Assembly: GCF_021401245.1 (NCBI RefSeq)
Contig: NZ_JACBFY010000011.1
Coordinates: 1 to 64,000 of the forward strand
Source of the DNA: Pseudacidovorax sp. NFM-22
Lineage (GTDB): Bacteria; Pseudomonadota; Gammaproteobacteria; Burkholderiales; Burkholderiaceae_C
Reading direction: 5' to 3'
DNA length: 64,000 bases
Part shown: positions 49,073-57,740 of the stretch, in pieces
Numbering within the stretch: position 1 is the stretch's first letter
Layout: each line of letters begins with the position of its first letter
Notes under the pieces: generated by a model
Seen by the model: the letters and a program-made list of their open reading frames with translations, nothing else
Told to the model about the DNA's origin: nothing
Databases searched by the model: none
Made by a program: the position numbers and the translations under genes

Positions 49073-50977
49073 TCAGGCCTGGGCCTGGGCCGCCATGCGG
49101 GCCGGACTGTTGGCGGCGCCATAGCCGTCGTAGGCGCCGATGCGCTGCACGACTTCGAAGAACAGGCCTTCGTCCGCGGCGCGGGTGTAGATGTGCAGGA
49201 AGTCGCCCTGCGCCGAGCGGTCGAAGAGCACGCCGGCCTCGCGCATGCGCGCCAGCAGTGCCGGGTCGAGATCGAAGCGCGTGGGCAGGTCGTCGTAGTA
49301 GTTGGGCGAGATCGGCAGGAAGGCGATGCCGCGCGCGCGCAGCCGGGCCACCGTGTCGAAGATGTCCTCGCAGGCGAAGGCGATGTGGTGCACGCCACCG
49401 TCGCCGCGCCGGCCCACGGTGCGGGCCGTGAGCGTGCGGCGGCTGAGCGAGGCATTGAGCACCAGCCGCACGTTGCGGCCGGCGTCGGCGGCGGCGCGGC
49501 TGCGCACCAGGCCGAAGGGATCGGCCAGCTCCTGGCTCTCGGCCAGCGACAGGCCCAGCACGGCACGGGTGAACAGCGTCCAGGTGTCGTACTGGTCCAG
49601 GTTCAGGCCCAGAGCCACATGGTCCACGCGCTGCAGGCCGGCATCGGGCGCCTGCCCCTCGTCCAGCACGAAGTCGGCCGCGAACAGCCCGTCGGTGCCG
49701 AGCGCCGCGTCGACGAAGTGCACCAGGTTGCCGCCGGGCGAAACGATGGCCGGCACCGCCACCTCGCCCGGGCCGAGCGGGCTGCGGTGCCGCTGGGAGC
49801 ACAGGGCGATGGCGCGGTCCTGCGCGGCCTGCGGCTGCGCGGTGCGCAGGCCGAGGGCGCAGACCGAGGGGCCGTGCAGCTCGAAGCGGCTGCGCGCAAA
49901 GGAGGCCGGCTCGGCATTGACGATCATGGCGATGTCGCCCTGCCGGTACAGCGTGGCCGCCTTGGAGCGGTGGCGCCCCGCGCGGCGGAAGCCCAGCTGG
50001 CGCAACTGCACATCGAGCTGCGGCGCGGTGGCCTCGTCGGCCGCGAATTCGATGAAGGCGACACCGGCGAAGGCGGGCGCGGCCGGCGGCTCGGCCAGGC
50101 CGCGCAGCGTCAGGACCGAGCCGGCGCGGGCGTCGGGCGCGGGCGCCGCGGCGCGGGCCGCCAGGCGCTCGCGCACCTGGCTTTCCAGGTACAGCAGCGA
50201 GCGCATCGCGTCCACCGCCGTGCGGCGGTTGGGCGTCTCGCGGAACACGTCGTTGAAGATCTCCAGCGACAGCGGACCGCTGTAGCCGGCCAGCAGCACC
50301 TGCTCGTAGAAGCCCACGACGTCGAAGTCGCCCTGGCCCGGAAAGGAGCGGTGATGGCGCGCCCACTGCAGCACGTCCAGGCTCATCAGCGGCGCGTCGG
50401 CCATCTGCAGGAAGAAGATCCTGTCGCCCGGGATGTCGGCGATGCCGGCCGGGTCGTCGCGCAGCGAGAGCGTGTGGAAGCTGTCCAGGATCAGGCCCAG
50501 CGCCGGATGGTCGGCCCGGCGCACGATGTCCCAGGCCTGGCCGTAGAGCGAGGTGTGGCGGCCCCAGGCCAGGGCCTCGAAGCCCACGCGCAGGCCACGC
50601 CGGGCGGCGCGCTCGGCCAGCGCATGCAGCTGCTCGGCGGCCAGCGCCGGCGCGTCCACGCACAGCGGCGAGGTGTTGGAGCAGCACAGCATCAGCGGCA
50701 CGCCCATGGCCTGCATCAGGTCGAACTTGCGCTCGGCCCGCTCCAGGCTGCGGGCGAAGGCCTCGGGCGGCATCGTCTCGAAGTCGCGGAAGGGCTGGAA
50801 CAGGTCGATCGTCAGGCCCAGGTCGGCGGCCATGCGGCCCAGGTCGGCGGCCGAGCCGGGGAAGTGCGTGAAGTCGGGCTCGAAGAGCTCCACGCCGTCG
50901 AATCCGGCCGCCGCCACCGCCTCCAGCTTCTGGCGCAGCGTGCCGCTGAGGGAAACGGTGGCGATGGAACGGCGCAT
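49073..50977 (-). CDS. quiC1: 3-dehydroshikimate dehydratase, QuiC1 two-domain type
   Basis: A 634-residue protein. The N-terminal TIM-barrel domain (1-280) has 'GFDGVELFEPDFTHFPGSA', 'LGLILDSFHTLSLRDDPA' and 'GPLSLEIFNDVFRETPNRRT' with the metal-binding His/Glu/Asp residues. The C-terminal half (about 300-630) resembles 4-hydroxyphenylpyruvate dioxygenase (VOC fold: 'RVDHVALGLNLDQYDTWTLF', 'DGGVHHIAFACEDIFDTVAR'). This fusion converts 3-dehydroshikimate to protocatechuate. A palindromic operator candidate lies 130 bases upstream. Confidence 0.9.
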   Translation of the reverse strand: MRRSIATVSLSGTLRQKLEAVAAAGFDGVELFEPDFTHFPGSAADLGRMAADLGLTIDLFQPFRDFETMPPEAFARSLERAERKFDLMQAMGVPLMLCCSNTSPLCVDAPALAAEQLHALAERAARRGLRVGFEALAWGRHTSLYGQAWDIVRRADHPALGLILDSFHTLSLRDDPAGIADIPGDRIFFLQMADAPLMSLDVLQWARHHRSFPGQGDFDVVGFYEQVLLAGYSGPLSLEIFNDVFRETPNRRTAVDAMRSLLYLESQVRERLAARAAAPAPDARAGSVLTLRGLAEPPAAPAFAGVAFIEFAADEATAPQLDVQLRQLGFRRAGRHRSKAATLYRQGDIAMIVNAEPASFARSRFELHGPSVCALGLRTAQPQAAQDRAIALCSQRHRSPLGPGEVAVPAIVSPGGNLVHFVDAALGTDGLFAADFVLDEGQAPDAGLQRVDHVALGLNLDQYDTWTLFTRAVLGLSLAESQELADPFGLVRSRAAADAGRNVRLVLNASLSRRTLTARTVGRRGDGGVHHIAFACEDIFDTVARLRARGIAFLPISPNYYDDLPTRFDLDPALLARMREAGVLFDRSAQGDFLHIYTRAADEGLFFEVVQRIGAYDGYGAANSPARMAAQAQA

Positions 50978-51106
50978 GGGCGGCGGAGGAAGGAGGAATG
51001 GGGTCGCGGGCCGGCCCAGAAGAACCGGAACGGCCGCGACTTTAAAAACCGCGACCGCCTCCTACAACGCCGCCGCCGCCGCGGCGTTCGTTCAGCGCAC
51101 TTCAGC

Positions 51107-51121
51107 GTTCGATGATCGAAC
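51107..51121. promoter_or_regulatory. IclR/PobR-type palindromic operator candidate upstream of quiC1
   Basis: GTTCGATGATCGAAC is a perfect inverted repeat around a central G and extends to 19 bp (51105-51123). It resembles the GTTCGAT-N-ATCGNAC sites I recall for the PcaU/PobR class of IclR regulators that control protocatechuate catabolism. A further GTTCG half-site lies at about 51086. Confidence 0.55.
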
Positions 51122-51131
51122 GCGTCAGGGG

Positions 51132-51377
51132 TTAACCCTGAAGTTTGGCGGCCGGCGCGAGCTGCGCGCGATGCGCCGTCACGGCCTCGCGCACCAGGGG
51201 ATGCAAGGCGGGCGCGCCGGCATCCAGCGCCGCCAGGAAATCGGCCCGCATGCGCGGCGCCCAGAACTTCTTCAGGTGCTCGGCGATGCCCGCCAGCGCC
51301 TCCTCGTGGTCGGGCTGGGCAGCAAAGAAGTCGCCGATGCGGTTGGCCATGCGCACCAGGTTGTCGTCAGCGTCCAT
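51132..51377 (-). CDS. fdsD: NAD-dependent formate dehydrogenase delta subunit
   Basis: An 81-residue protein. 'LVRMANRIGDFFAAQPDHEE' and 'HLKKFWAPRMRADFLAAL' are the conserved parts of FdsD, a small subunit needed for a stable, active soluble complex. It overlaps the end of fdsA by 11 bases and ends the fds operon. Confidence 0.93.
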   Translation of the reverse strand: MDADDNLVRMANRIGDFFAAQPDHEEALAGIAEHLKKFWAPRMRADFLAALDAGAPALHPLVREAVTAHRAQLAPAAKLQG

Positions 51378-54258
51378 CGGTGGCGGCCTCCAGGTGGGCG
51401 ATCTGCTCGGCGTTGAAGCGGGCGTAGTCGCACTGCCAGGCCGAGCGCTGCTGCGGCTGCGCGACAGGCGCGACCTGCACGGCCGTCACCTTGTATTCCG
51501 GGCAGTTGGTTGCCCAGTCCGAGCTGTCGGTGGTGATCACGTTGGCGCCCGACTCGGGGAAGTGGAAGGTGGTGTAGACCACGCCGGGCTGGATGCGCTC
51601 GGTGACCGTGGCGCGCAGCACGGTCTCGCCGGCGCGGCTGGTGATGCCGACCCAGTCGCCGTCGTGGATGCCGCGCTCCTCGGCGTCGTGCGGATGGATC
51701 TCCAGCCGGTCTTCGCTGTGCCACTGGTTGTTGGGCGTGCGCCGAGTCTGCGCGCCCACGTTGTACTGCGACAGGATGCGGCCGGTGGTCAGCAGCAGCG
51801 GGAAGCGCGGCGTGACCTTCTCGTCCGTGGCCACGTACTGCGTGACGATGAAGCGGCCCTTGCCGCGCACGAAGCGGTCGATGTGCATGATCGGCGTGCC
51901 GATCTCGGGCGTGCTGTCGTTGCAGGGCCATTGCAGGCTGCCGTGCTGGTCCAGCTTGTCGTAGCTGACGCCCGCGAAGGAGGGCGTGAGCGCCGCGATC
52001 TCGGCCATGATCTCGCGCGGATGCGTGTAGTGCATCGGGTAGCCCAGCGCATTGGCCAGCAGCTGCGTTACCTCCCAGTCGGCGTACTGGGCCAGCGGCG
52101 GCATGACCTTGCGCACGCGCGAGATGCGGCGCTCGGCGTTGGTGAAGGTGCCGTCCTTCTCCAGGAAGGAGGAGCCGGGCAGGAACACATGCGCGTACTT
52201 GGCCGTCTCGTTCAAAAAGATGTCCTGCACCACGATGCATTCCATGGCCGAGAGCGCCGCGGCCACGTGCTGCGTGTTGGGGTCGGACTGCACAATGTCC
52301 TCGCCCTCGCAGTACAGGCCCATGAAGCTCCCGTCCAGCGCGGCGTCGAACATGTTGGGAATGCGCAGGCCCGGCTCGGGGCTGAGTTCCACGCCCCAGG
52401 CGGCCTCGAACTGGCTGCGGGTGGTGGTGTCGCTGATGTGGCGGTAGCCCGGCAGCTCGTGCGGAAAGCTGCCCATGTCGCAACTGCCCTGCACGTTGTT
52501 CTGGCCGCGCAGCGGGTTCACGCCCACGCCTTCGCGGCCGACCATGCCGCAGGCCATGGCCAGGTTGGCGATGCCCATCACCATGGTCGAGCCCTGCGCA
52601 TGCTCGGTCACGCCCAGGCCGTAGTAGATGGCGCTGTTGACGGGCTTGCCGGTCTTGACGCCCTCGGCATTGCCCGTGGCATAGAGGCGCGCGGCGCCAC
52701 GCACCACGGCGGCGGGCACGCCGGTGACGGCTTCCATGGCCTCGGGTGAGTTGTCCGGGCGGGCGACGAAGTCCTTCCAGGCCTTGAAGGATTTTTCGTC
52801 GCAGCGCTCGGCGATGTAGTCGTCGGCCAGCAGGCCTTCGGTGACGACCACATGCGCCAGCGCGCTGATCAGGGCCACGTTGGTGCCGGGCTTGAGCGCC
52901 AGGTGGAAGTCGGCCTGCAGGTGCGGGCCTTTGACCATCTCGGTCTCGCGCGGGTCGACCACGATCAGGCGCGCGCCCTGGCGGATGCGCTTCTTCATGC
53001 GCGAGGCGAACACCGGATGCGCCGCCGCCGGGTTGGCGCCGATCACCAGAATGACGTCGCTCTTCTCGACCGACTTGAAGGTCTGCGTGCCGGCCGAGGT
53101 GCCGAAGGTCTGGCCCAGGCCGTAGCCGGTGGGCGAATGGCACACGCGCGCGCAGGTGTCGACGTTGTTGTTGCCGAAGGCCGCGCGGATGAGCTTCTGC
53201 ACCAGGTAGGTCTCTTCGTTGGTGCAACGGCTGGAGGTGATGCCGCCGATGGAATCCTGCCCGTGCTTGGCCTGGATGCGGCGGAACTCCGAGGCCGCAT
53301 GGGCGATGGCCTCTTCCCAGCTCACCTCGCGCCACGGGTCGGTGATCTTGGCGCGGATCATGGGCGTCGTGATGCGGTCCTGGTGCGTGGCATAACCCCA
53401 GGCGAAGCGGCCCTTGACGCAGCTGTGGCCCTCGTTGGCCTTGCCGTCCTTCCACGGCACCATGCGCACGACCTGCGTGCCTTTCATCTCGGCCTTGAAG
53501 GCGCAGCCGACGCCGCAGTAGGCGCAGGTGGTGATCACGCTGTGCTCGGGCTGGCCCAGCTCGATCACCGACTTCTCCTGCAGCGTGGCCGTGGGGCAGG
53601 CCTCGACGCAGGCGCCGCAGCTCACGCATTCGCTCTCCATGAAGGGCTGGTCCTGCCCCGGCGAGACGCGCGACTCGAAGCCGCGGCCGCTGATGGTGAG
53701 CGCGAAGGTGCCCTGCGTCTCCTCGCAGGCCCGCACGCAGCGGTTGCACACGATGCACTTGGACGGGTCGTAGCTGAAGTAGGGGTTGGATTCGTCCTTG
53801 GACGCCTTCAGGTGGTTGGCACCGTCGAAGCCGTAGCGCACGTTGCGCAGGCCGGTGACGCCCGCCATGTCCTGCAGCTCGCAGTTGCCGTTGGCCGAGC
53901 AGGTGAGGCAGTCCAGCGGATGGTCGGAGATGTAGAGCTCCATCACACCCTTGCGCAGCTTCTGCAACTTGGGGCTCTGGGTGCGAACCTTCATGCCCGC
54001 CTCGGCCGGCGTGGTGCACGAGGCCGGGAAGCCCTTGCGGCCCTCGATCTCGACCAGGCACAGCCGGCAGGAGCCGAAGGGCTCCAGGCTGTCGGTGGCG
54101 CACAGCTTGGGCACCTGCACGCCGGCATCGACGGCGGCGCGCATCAGCGAGGTGCCCTGCGGCACGGTGACGGACTGGCCGTCGATCTCCAGCGTGACTT
54201 CCTGCGCGGACTCGCGCAGCGGCGTGCCGTAGTCGGTGGTCTTGAGGTGGTCGAGCAT
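51367..54258 (-). CDS. fdsA: NAD-dependent formate dehydrogenase alpha subunit (Mo, Cys type)
   Basis: A 963-residue soluble catalytic subunit. It carries an N-terminal [2Fe-2S] domain ('CATDSLEPFGSCRLCLVEI'), a His/Cys cluster motif ('CLTCSANGNCELQ'), two ferredoxin [4Fe-4S] motifs ('CIVCNRCVRACEE', 'CVSCGACVEACP') and a proximal cluster ('TTCAYCGVGCAFK'). The bis-MGD molybdenum domain has active-site Cys in 'ARVCHSPTGYGLGQTFG'. The active-site residue is Cys, not Sec, unlike FdnG here. It oxidises formate and passes electrons to FdsB. Confidence 0.97.
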   Translation of the reverse strand: MLDHLKTTDYGTPLRESAQEVTLEIDGQSVTVPQGTSLMRAAVDAGVQVPKLCATDSLEPFGSCRLCLVEIEGRKGFPASCTTPAEAGMKVRTQSPKLQKLRKGVMELYISDHPLDCLTCSANGNCELQDMAGVTGLRNVRYGFDGANHLKASKDESNPYFSYDPSKCIVCNRCVRACEETQGTFALTISGRGFESRVSPGQDQPFMESECVSCGACVEACPTATLQEKSVIELGQPEHSVITTCAYCGVGCAFKAEMKGTQVVRMVPWKDGKANEGHSCVKGRFAWGYATHQDRITTPMIRAKITDPWREVSWEEAIAHAASEFRRIQAKHGQDSIGGITSSRCTNEETYLVQKLIRAAFGNNNVDTCARVCHSPTGYGLGQTFGTSAGTQTFKSVEKSDVILVIGANPAAAHPVFASRMKKRIRQGARLIVVDPRETEMVKGPHLQADFHLALKPGTNVALISALAHVVVTEGLLADDYIAERCDEKSFKAWKDFVARPDNSPEAMEAVTGVPAAVVRGAARLYATGNAEGVKTGKPVNSAIYYGLGVTEHAQGSTMVMGIANLAMACGMVGREGVGVNPLRGQNNVQGSCDMGSFPHELPGYRHISDTTTRSQFEAAWGVELSPEPGLRIPNMFDAALDGSFMGLYCEGEDIVQSDPNTQHVAAALSAMECIVVQDIFLNETAKYAHVFLPGSSFLEKDGTFTNAERRISRVRKVMPPLAQYADWEVTQLLANALGYPMHYTHPREIMAEIAALTPSFAGVSYDKLDQHGSLQWPCNDSTPEIGTPIMHIDRFVRGKGRFIVTQYVATDEKVTPRFPLLLTTGRILSQYNVGAQTRRTPNNQWHSEDRLEIHPHDAEERGIHDGDWVGITSRAGETVLRATVTERIQPGVVYTTFHFPESGANVITTDSSDWATNCPEYKVTAVQVAPVAQPQQRSAWQCDYARFNAEQIAHLEAATDGR

Positions 54259-54309
54259 CGGGGGCTCCTTGCGGGTCTCGTTCGTTGTTCTTCGTGCGGG
54301 TGCGGCGCG

Positions 54310-55893
54310 TCAGGCGACGGCGCCGGCCGGGGCCTGCGCGGCGGCGGCCGGCTGCAGGCCGAAGTCCTCGGGGTAATGGTCCAGCGCGGACAGCACCGGG
54401 TAGGGCGTCATGCCGCCCATGGCGCACAGCGAGCCGGCCAGCATGGTGTCGCACAGGTCGCGCAGCAACTCGACCTGTTCGTCCTTGGCGGTGCCTGCGC
54501 GCGCGGTGATGCGGTCGATGACCTCGACGCCGCGCGTCGAGCCGATGCGGCAGGGCGTGCACTTGCCGCAGGATTCGATTGCACAGAATTCCATGGCATA
54601 GCGCGCCAGCCTCGAAAGGTCGGCCGTGTCGTCGTGCACCACGATGCCGCCGTGGCCCACCACAGCGCCCATGGCGGCGTAGGCCTCGTAATCGAGCGGC
54701 ACGTCCCACTTCGATTCGGGCACGTAGGCGCCCAGCGGGCCGCCCACCTGCACCGCCTTCACCGGCCGGCCCGAGGCGGTGCCGCCGGCCCAGTCCGTCA
54801 GCAGCTCGCGCAGCGTGACACCGAAGGCCAGCTCGACCAGTCCACCGCGGCGCACGTTGCCCGCGATCTGGATCGGCAGCGTGCCGTGCGAGCGACCCAC
54901 GCCGTAGTCGCGGTAGAAGGCCGCGCCACGCGCCAGGATGATGGGCACCGAGGCGAAGGTGATGACGTTGTTGATCACCGTCGGCTGGCCGAACAGGCCC
55001 GACAGCGCCGGGATCGGCGGCTTGGCGCGCACGATGCCGCGCTTGCCTTCCAGGCTTTCGAGCATGGCCGTCTCTTCGCCGCAGACGTAGGCGCCGGCCG
55101 CCATGCGCACCTCGATGTCGAAGGCGCGGCCGCTGTCCAGCACGTCGGGCCCCAGGATGCCGGCGGTGCGGGCGATGTCCACCGCCTCGCGCAGCATGCG
55201 CACGGCGAAGGGGTATTCGGAGCGCACGTAGATGTAGCCGCGCGTGGCGCCGGTGCTGATGCCGGCGATGGTCATGCCCTCCACCAGCACGAAGGGGTCG
55301 CCCTCCATGATCATGCGGTCGGAGAAGGTGCCGGAATCGCCCTCGTCGGCATTGCAGACCACGTACTTGTGGCTGGCCGCCGCCGAGGCCACCGTCTTCC
55401 ACTTGATGCCGGCCGGAAAGGCCGCGCCGCCGCGTCCGCGCAGGCCCGAATCGGTCACCTGCTGCACCACCTCGGTGGCCGGCATGGCGAGCGCGCGGCG
55501 CAGGCCGAGCAGGCCGCCATGCGCTTCGTAGTCGGCCAGCGACAGCGGATCCGTGAGGCCTACGCGCGCGAAGGTCAGGCGCTGCTGGCGCTGGAGCCAC
55601 GGCAGTTCATCGACCACGCCCAGCGCCAGCGCATGCGCGCCGCCCTGGAGGCAGCCGGCGTCGAACAGCGCCGGCACGTCCTCGGGCGCGACCGGGCCGT
55701 AGCCCACGCGGCCCTGCGGCGTCTGCACCTCCACCAGGGTTTCGAGCCAGAGCATGCCGCGTGAGCCGTTGCGCACGAGACGCACCGACAGGCCGCGGGC
55801 CGTGGCCTCGCGTTCGATGGCCACGGCCACCTCATCGGCGCCGACGGCCAGGGCGGCGCTGTCGCGGGGTACGTAGACGGTGACGGCGTTCAT
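54310..55893 (-). CDS. fdsB: NAD-dependent formate dehydrogenase beta subunit (diaphorase)
   Basis: A 527-residue subunit with an N-terminal thioredoxin-like [2Fe-2S] region, the NADH/FMN-binding segments 'SGLRGRGGAAFPAGIKWKTV' and 'CNADEGDSGTFSDRMIMEGD', and the [4Fe-4S] motif 'CGKCTPCRIGS'. It reduces NAD with electrons from FdsA. Its ATG overlaps the fdsG stop by four bases, and fdsA follows 51 bases later. Confidence 0.96.
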   Translation of the reverse strand: MNAVTVYVPRDSAALAVGADEVAVAIEREATARGLSVRLVRNGSRGMLWLETLVEVQTPQGRVGYGPVAPEDVPALFDAGCLQGGAHALALGVVDELPWLQRQQRLTFARVGLTDPLSLADYEAHGGLLGLRRALAMPATEVVQQVTDSGLRGRGGAAFPAGIKWKTVASAAASHKYVVCNADEGDSGTFSDRMIMEGDPFVLVEGMTIAGISTGATRGYIYVRSEYPFAVRMLREAVDIARTAGILGPDVLDSGRAFDIEVRMAAGAYVCGEETAMLESLEGKRGIVRAKPPIPALSGLFGQPTVINNVITFASVPIILARGAAFYRDYGVGRSHGTLPIQIAGNVRRGGLVELAFGVTLRELLTDWAGGTASGRPVKAVQVGGPLGAYVPESKWDVPLDYEAYAAMGAVVGHGGIVVHDDTADLSRLARYAMEFCAIESCGKCTPCRIGSTRGVEVIDRITARAGTAKDEQVELLRDLCDTMLAGSLCAMGGMTPYPVLSALDHYPEDFGLQPAAAAQAPAGAVA

Positions 55894-56489
55894 GCGTCCA
55901 CCTCCGCGGCCATGCAGGCGCCGATCACCCGGTCCAGCCGCTCGGGCGAGAGCCGCGCATGCGGCCGGCCGTCGAGCATGGCGGCCGGCGACTGGGCGCA
56001 CAGGCCGAGGCAATAGACGGGCTGGAGCGTCAGCGAACCATCGGGCCGCGTGCCGCCCCCTTCGGGCAGGCCCAGGCCTTCGCAGGCATGCTGCCAGAGC
56101 GCGTCGGCGCCCATGGCCTGGCAAGCCTCGGCGCGGCAGACCTCCAGCACGTGGCGGCCGGCGGGTTCGCTGCGGAAGTGGTGGTAGTAGCTGACGACGC
56201 CATGCACCTCGGCGCGCGACAGGTTGAAGCCCAGGGCGATCTCGCCCACGACCTCGGCCGGCACGCAGCCCAGCGCGTCCTGCACGTCGTGCAGCGCAGG
56301 CAGCAGGCCGCCGCGCTGCAGGGCGTGCCGGGCGACGATCTCGCGGACCATGGCCAGGCGCGGATCGGCGGCTTCGGCGGGGGCGCGGCCCAGTTGGCGC
56401 AGTCGGTCGCGCAGTTCGTCGGGGGTGGCGAGCACGCGTTCGCTGCGGACGCGCGCGGAGCCGGCGGGTGGGGTCGGATTCTGGGCCAT
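55890..56489 (-). CDS. fdsG: NAD-dependent formate dehydrogenase gamma subunit
   Basis: A 199-residue NuoE-like [2Fe-2S] subunit. The cluster cysteines lie in 'VCRAEACQAMG' and 'YCLGLCAQSP'. The N-terminal helical domain has 'REIVARHALQRGGLLPALHD'. It is the first gene of the operon fdsGBA-D. The ATG at 56489 is preferred because the frame upstream is repeat-rich leader. Confidence 0.95.
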   Translation of the reverse strand: MAQNPTPPAGSARVRSERVLATPDELRDRLRQLGRAPAEAADPRLAMVREIVARHALQRGGLLPALHDVQDALGCVPAEVVGEIALGFNLSRAEVHGVVSYYHHFRSEPAGRHVLEVCRAEACQAMGADALWQHACEGLGLPEGGGTRPDGSLTLQPVYCLGLCAQSPAAMLDGRPHARLSPERLDRVIGACMAAEVDA

Positions 56490-56740
56490 CGTGGGGCGGG
56501 CACCGGGCGCTCGGATGCCGCGCCGCATGCGCGTGGACGGCGGCCGGCCGGTGACGCTGGAGTTGTCTCGGCGGGAGTGTGCGCGCGGGGGGTGCTGGTC
56601 GCAAATTGCTTCGCGACATGGGGCGATTCAGGGATTGAATGGGCTGGGCCGGCAGCGTGAATGGCACTCGGGTTTGGCGTCTCTTCTGAGTCTCCTGTTC
56701 GGGTTCGGGGTTGGGGCGGTGCGCTTCTGGACCTCCTGTT

Positions 56741-56818
56741 CGGGTCCGGGTCCGGGTCCGGGGTCGGGTCGGGGGTCGGGTCGGGGTCGGGTCGGGGTCG
56801 GGTCGGGGTCGGGGTGCG
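56741..56818. repeat. GGGTC-type G-rich tandem repeat upstream of fdsG
   Basis: The plus strand carries an irregular run of GGGTC and GGGGTC units with many G3-G4 tracts. The spacing allows G-quadruplex formation in the plus strand, or C-rich RNA in an fds leader transcript. It lies about 250-330 bases upstream of fdsG and abuts the left arm of the long inverted repeat. Confidence 0.75.
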
Positions 56819-56827
56819 CGAGAAGCA

Positions 56828-56998
56828 GGGGCACTAACCCGGCAGAGGACGCCGGCATGCGTGCTCCCGGTGCACGCTCGCGCTGACCGACTTGCCTCAT
56901 TGCACGGGTGCTCGCTCTCCACCGACGCGCCTTGCGCACTGCACGGCGCCGCGAATGGCACCTCCGCACGCACACCGGCATCCTCCGCCTCGACGCTG
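56828..56998. repeat. Long inverted repeat, left copy (171 bp)
   Basis: This segment reads, from its left end, GGGGCACTAACCCGGCAGAG and ends CGCCTCGACGCTG. It is repeated in reverse orientation at 57397-57567 with about 88-90% identity by eye, without gaps apart from a short divergent patch. No ORF in it looks real. Confidence 0.85.
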
Positions 56999-57095
56999 TG
57001 CGCGAGCCCTCCCCTTTTCAGGTCGTGGGGGCTTGAGGCCATCAGGGCCGTGGGATCCTCGAGTCCTTGAGTCCTTGAGTCCAGGAGTCCCGGGG

Positions 57096-57191
57096 TCCTG
57101 GTCCTGGTCCTGGTCCTGGTCCTGGTCCTGGTCCTGGTCCTGGTCCTGGTCCTGGTCCTGGTCCTGGTCCTGGCCCTGGCCCTGGCCCTGA
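57096..57191. repeat. TCCTGG minisatellite
   Basis: Thirteen exact TCCTGG units (57096-57173) are followed by CCCTGG variants. It lies between the two arms of the 171-bp inverted repeat. Frames through it would encode dipeptide runs (Asp-Gln, Gly-Pro or Trp-Ser), which are shadows rather than genes. Confidence 0.95.
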
Positions 57192-57240
57192 TCCCGGGGT
57201 CTTGGCGTTTTGGGACGAGGCGGACCAGTCAACCCACAGA

Positions 57241-57358
57241 CCGTTCGGGCTGAGCCTGTCGAAGCCTCGCCCCCATGGGCAGCAAGCAAGCGGCTCAAGC
57301 ACCGCCGGGCATTTGCGCCGCGCGCCGCTCTGCCCTTCGACAAGCTCAGGGCGAACGG
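57241..57358. repeat. Nested inverted pair of a TTCGACAAGCTCAG-type repeat
   Basis: CCGTTCGGGCTGAGCCTGTC with GAAGC (57241-57265) and CCCTTCGACAAGCTCAGGGC with GAACGG (57333-57358) are inverted copies of a repeat I recall as common in proteobacterial intergenic regions. They can pair as a hairpin of about 21 of 24 bases with a 68-base loop, all inside the larger inverted repeat. Confidence 0.8.
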
Positions 57359-57396
57359 AGTGAGGACCCGGGCGGCCGAACCCGGCCGTTCGAGCG

Positions 57397-57567
57397 CAGC
57401 GTCGAGGCAGAGGGTGCCGGTGTGCGTGCGGAGGTGCCATTCGCGGCGCCGTGCAGTACCCCGAGCACGTCGGTGGAGAGCGAGCACCCGTGCCGTGCAA
57501 CAAGCCGGTCAGCGCGAGCGTGCACCGGGAGCACGCATGCCGGCGCCCTCTGCCGGGTTAGCACCCC
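57397..57567. repeat. Long inverted repeat, right copy (171 bp)
   Basis: This is the reverse complement of 56828-56998, ending GCCGGGTTAGCACCCC. The two arms are separated by 398 bases holding the minisatellite and the nested repeat. No transposase gene lies between them. Confidence 0.85.
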
Positions 57568-57618
57568 GGCGTCTCGCGCGTCCCGACAACGCCCACCAGC
57601 AACCAGCAACCAGCACCA

Positions 57619-57668
57619 CCAAGCACCAAGCACCAAGCACCAAGCACCAAGCACCGAGCACCGAGCAT
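57619..57668. repeat. CACCAAG heptanucleotide tandem repeat
   Basis: About seven 7-base units (CACCAAG, drifting to CACCGAG) lie just outside the right arm of the long inverted repeat. Too short and spacer-less for a CRISPR array. Confidence 0.85.
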
Positions 57669-57740
57669 CGAAGACCAACCGGCGACCGGCTACCGCAATC
57701 CAGCCAAGGCTCTTGAGCGCGAGATCGCAAAACCCGCCCC

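Noticed and set aside
51105-51140. Terminator for the fds operon
   Set aside because: The inverted repeats at 51105-51123 and around 51126-51140 are not followed by T-runs on the minus strand; the first fits an operator better.
51367-54258. fdsA as a second selenoprotein
   Set aside because: The active-site codon encodes Cys ('ARVCHSPTGYG') and no in-frame UGA is present.
56828-57567. Insertion sequence
   Set aside because: Long inverted arms are present but there is no transposase frame between them and no clear target duplication. Reported as a repeat element instead.
56741-57668. CRISPR array
   Set aside because: The repeats are 5, 6 and 7 bases long, contiguous and without spacers, and no cas genes are present.
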